The position numbers and the translations under genes were made by a program. Of a DNA stretch of 17,629 nt, positions 15,477-17,629 are shown one piece after another (within the stretch, counting starts at the first letter, position 1; the number at the start of each line of letters is the position of its first letter). The notes beneath the pieces were generated by a model. It made no database searches. It had not been told where the DNA came from and worked only from the letters and a program-made list of their open reading frames with translations. Origin of the DNA: Erysipelotrichaceae bacterium (GTDB taxonomy: Bacteria > Bacillota_I > Bacilli_A > Erysipelotrichales > Erysipelotrichaceae); contig DOUE01000021.1 in the NCBI GenBank assembly GCA_003520745.1, forward strand, positions 48,243-65,871, in the 5' to 3' direction.

Positions 15477-16208
15477 ATGAACTACATCACCCTCGATAAG
15501 ACATCGGCCGTGCCGATCTATAAGCAACTCAAGACGTCGATCCAGTCGGCGATCCTTAGCGGAAAACTCAAACCGTTGGATTTTTTGCCGAAAGAAGAGG
15601 AAGTCTGTTCGCTCTGCAACATCAACCGCCAAGTCGTCCGTAAAGCCTATGCGGAACTGATCGAAGAGGGCTTGGTCGCCCGTAAAAAAGGGGGGTCCCC
15701 CTTTGTCTACCGCGCGATGCATCTAATCGTCCCGCTGACGAGTCTTCCGTTGATCGACGAGATCGACGACTACACCGTGAAGTTTGAGCGGCGCATCCTG
15801 GTCATCGAGAAAATCAAAGGCAGCGAAAGTGAGACGTTTCATTTCTTCGATGAGATGTTTCGGATTTCCATGGTGTTCATGCACATGCACGTCCCGGTCT
15901 ATCGCCAGGAAATCTATTTGGACGCACAACAGCCAAGGGAGTTGCAGATCCACCATTTCTATACGACGAACTTCAAGGACTTGCTAGAACAAGATGCCGA
16001 CATGGCGATCGACAAAATCAATAATTTCGCCTATCAAAGCGAACTCACGAAACTCGACGCCGGACTGTTGTTGCTTCCGGTCGGTTCTCCTGCCATGAAC
16101 GTCGAATCGCATGTGATCGACCTGAATGGAAAGCGGATCGCCGTCATCGAATCGGTTTACCCCGGTGATTATTTCCATTTCACCCACGAGGAATCCTATG
16201 GAGAATAA
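15477..16208 (+). CDS. GntR-family regulator with UTRA-type domain, 243 aa
   Basis: Residues 10-80 are a GntR winged helix: VPIYKQLKTSIQSAILSGKL (12-31) is the typical first helix pair and LPKEEEVCSLCNINRQVVRK (37-56) the helix-turn-helix. A UTRA-like ligand domain follows (about 90-240), ending in the family's ESVYPGDYFHF. C44 and C47 form an unusual CxxC pair inside the DNA-binding helices. The start at 15477 opens the conserved winged helix; the frame is open upstream to 15396, but those residues are unlike the family and would overlap the promoter. Its end overlaps the next regulator by 11 bases. It is divergent from the giant surface protein and a candidate controller of it (inference). 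The effector is unknown. Confidence 0.85.
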   Translation: MNYITLDKTSAVPIYKQLKTSIQSAILSGKLKPLDFLPKEEEVCSLCNINRQVVRKAYAELIEEGLVARKKGGSPFVYRAMHLIVPLTSLPLIDEIDDYTVKFERRILVIEKIKGSESETFHFFDEMFRISMVFMHMHVPVYRQEIYLDAQQPRELQIHHFYTTNFKDLLEQDADMAIDKINNFAYQSELTKLDAGLLLLPVGSPAMNVESHVIDLNGKRIAVIESVYPGDYFHFTHEESYGE

Positions 16209-16917
16209 ACCCGTAAAACGCTTGGACCGGCGTTCAAAAGTCCCCTTTTATCTCCAACTGGCCAATACGTTCCGCCGTGAGATCCTGGATGGCGTGTATC
16301 CGTTCAAAGAAGCGTTGCCGACCCTTGATGAGCTCTCAGGACAATTGGGTTTATCCGTCGAGTATCTTCAAAAGACATTCGACGTTCTGATGCAAGAGAA
16401 ACTCGTGGATTACGATGCACCGGTCTATCGATGCAAATTCAAATCCGTCCCCACCGTGATTTTCGAGAAAGTCAGCGATTTCCGTTTCATCATCGAATCC
16501 CGGGGGATGGCGTACCATATCGTCGACCAGCCGATCGTCCTTGAGAAACGGCAGGACGGGGATTGGATCCTCTTGCATCGGAATTACTTCGGCGATCAGC
16601 AATGTCTGATCCACGCCATAGCCCGTTTCAAGGCGGATGCATTCCCTCGATTGATCCATAAGCCCATCGACGATACCCGGAACTTCGCATCCATCTTCCA
16701 AGAAAACGGGATCACCCGTTTCGATACCTTGAAAACCATCGACCACATCCCATTGCCCGACGAACTCGCCAACGAGATGAATCAACCGAAAAACACCACC
16801 TGCAGTAGAACACGCTATGAGGTGAAGCAGAACGACCAACTCATCCTTGTCAGTGACTCATACATCATCGGATTCGGTTTCCGCTTCAACTTCCTAACGA
16901 AACTCGCAAAAAAATGA
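16198..16917 (+). CDS. Divergent GntR/UTRA-like regulator, second of a tandem pair, 239 aa
   Basis: A relative of the gene before it. Residues 13-80 fit a GntR winged helix (VPFYLQLANTFRREILDGVY at 15-34), but the recognition helix is altered: the usual S-R-x-T-V/I motif reads LSVEYLQKTF (52-61), so DNA contacts may differ or be weak. The C-terminal part resembles UTRA and ends in GFGFRFNF. The ATG at 16198 is inside the end of the upstream gene and is preceded by GAGGAAT, so the two proteins are made together and might form a heterodimer (inference). A hairpin directly after the stop ends the transcript. The ligand cannot be told. Confidence 0.75.
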   Translation: MENKPVKRLDRRSKVPFYLQLANTFRREILDGVYPFKEALPTLDELSGQLGLSVEYLQKTFDVLMQEKLVDYDAPVYRCKFKSVPTVIFEKVSDFRFIIESRGMAYHIVDQPIVLEKRQDGDWILLHRNYFGDQQCLIHAIARFKADAFPRLIHKPIDDTRNFASIFQENGITRFDTLKTIDHIPLPDELANEMNQPKNTTCSRTRYEVKQNDQLILVSDSYIIGFGFRFNFLTKLAKK

Positions 16918-16937
16918 AGCCCTCGACATGAGGGCTT
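16917..16937. terminator. Bidirectional terminator between convergent genes
   Basis: AAGCCCTC and GAGGGCTT pair around a five-base loop. On the minus strand a run of seven T residues follows within two bases; on the plus strand the T tract is weaker. It separates the convergent regulator pair from the phosphatase gene, whose stop abuts it. Confidence 0.8.
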
Positions 16938-17629
16938 TCACTTGATTCTTCTTGTCTTCGCACCGTTTCTTAGACTCTCATCCAGCAAGTTTCGCTGAAG
17001 TAAATCCCTTATGAATCCCGGAAAGAATCGCGATTCATTGTCCGGACACATCAGCATCGGATATCCCGACCCCCGTTGCAGGTAGTCGTCGCTCATCACC
17101 GTATAAACGCACTCAGGAGCAATCCTCTTTTCATCGATCCAAATTCCAAACGGTTCTTTCGTAATCCTTACGTTGGCACTGACACCCAAGCCCCCGATGT
17201 GTGTCCCTCGAAAGCCCGGTCCCCTTCCGTTTTTAAGGACATGGTTCCCATCGAAACTCAGTCGGATCGCATCGATGAACTGTCGACCCGTAATCTTGAT
17301 CAAGGTCGGATTCAGAGGCGATGGCGAGACTTCAAGCAGTGTTCTTCGACTGATCTTCCCGGCTAATCCATGGTTCACGATCCCATGGTTGATGAAACTG
17401 AAGTCGCACTTCACTTCCTTCATCAACGCATCGCAGATGAAGTTGATCAGGTCGTTTTCTTCAGAGATATGGAAATCCAATTTCTCGATTTCAACCAGCG
17501 TTTCGTTGAGCTTATCGTGGGCGATCCGAGTCTGTTCATCAATTAGTTTATTTATCCCCGCATCTTCTTCAAACGTGTTCTCGATGACTTCCCCGTTAAA
17601 CCCGACGATCTTCCCGTCATCGATCTCCA
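16938..17629 (-). CDS. Metallophosphatase/5'-nucleotidase C-terminal part, YunD-like (5' end outside the window)
   Basis: The open frame continues off the right edge, so about 229 C-terminal residues are visible and the N-terminal metallophosphoesterase domain is missing. The fragment starts with the end of that first domain (DGKIVGFNGEVIENTFEED), then a helix and the 5'-nucleotidase C-terminal domain: NDLINFICDAL (helix), FINHGIVNHGLAG (substrate loop), LNPTLIKITGRQF, and SDDYLQRGSGYPML. The substrate loop lacks the GGIR arginine of UshA-type enzymes and resembles instead the Bacillus YunD branch. The family hydrolyses nucleotides or nucleotide sugars; cytoplasmic or exported cannot be judged without the N-terminus. 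A TTG at 17480 could be mistaken for a start but lies mid-domain. The gene is convergent with the GntR pair. Confidence 0.82.
   Translation of the reverse strand, partial: EIDDGKIVGFNGEVIENTFEEDAGINKLIDEQTRIAHDKLNETLVEIEKLDFHISEENDLINFICDALMKEVKCDFSFINHGIVNHGLAGKISRRTLLEVSPSPLNPTLIKITGRQFIDAIRLSFDGNHVLKNGRGPGFRGTHIGGLGVSANVRITKEPFGIWIDEKRIAPECVYTVMSDDYLQRGSGYPMLMCPDNESRFFPGFIRDLLQRNLLDESLRNGAKTRRIK

Noticed and set aside
16938..17480. Complete 180-codon gene starting at a TTG
   Set aside because: The frame stays open and keeps family resemblance to the window edge, so the TTG is an internal leucine codon and the gene is truncated by the window.

Overview
The window reads as a chromosomal segment of a Gram-positive-type bacterium, most likely Bacillota or a neighbouring lineage that uses the standard code (Acholeplasma/Izemoplasma/Erysipelotrichia-like; this placement is an inference). 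Support comes from AGGAGG-type ribosome binding sites, TATAAT/TTGACA-type promoters, many 4-base ATGA gene overlaps, GntR-family regulators, and a signal-peptide surface protein. TGA is a true stop in most genes and tryptophan is TGG, which excludes the Mycoplasma code. Base composition looks close to 50% GC in the genes and AT-rich only at promoters. No mobile element, tRNA, rRNA or CRISPR array was seen.

Layout. Nearly everything is on the minus strand, so it reads right to left. (a) 16938-17629: 3' part of a YunD-like metallophosphatase/5'-nucleotidase, convergent with the next block across a shared bidirectional terminator. (b) 15477-16917, plus strand: two overlapping GntR/UTRA-type regulators, the first apparently translated from a leaderless mRNA. 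(c) 9866-15283, minus, divergent from (b): a 1805-residue surface protein with signal peptide, lectin-like and vWA-like N-terminal parts, PKD/Ig-like domains, five tandem cadherin-like (Tandem-95 type) repeats and three C-terminal membrane helices in place of an LPXTG anchor. (d) 5641-9731: a four-gene operon of FadR-type regulator, EtfB, ferredoxin-EtfA and FAD-linked lactate/glycolate dehydrogenase, with three overlapping junctions and a TGGT-N3-ACCA operator. Its order matches the electron-confurcating lactate dehydrogenase operon (lctABCD) of Acetobacterium. (e) 3894-5524: a DUF1722 protein translationally coupled to a flavodoxin-ferredoxin. (f) 3086-3793: a third GntR/UTRA regulator with its own promoter and terminator. 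(g) 1794-2984: a MalY/PatB-type C-S lyase/aminotransferase. (h) 1-1672: three tandem SIS-domain sugar-phosphate proteins; the first translated has lost both phosphate-binding motifs.

How the parts may work together. Block (d) would let the cell oxidise lactate to pyruvate with NAD+ by spending reduced ferredoxin, under repression by the FCD-domain regulator. The SIS operon plus a UTRA regulator suggests handling of a phosphorylated amino or acidic sugar, but no kinase or transporter lies in the window. Regulators (b) share a 193-base divergent promoter region with the giant surface protein and are the natural candidates to control it. That region is the longest stretch without a gene.
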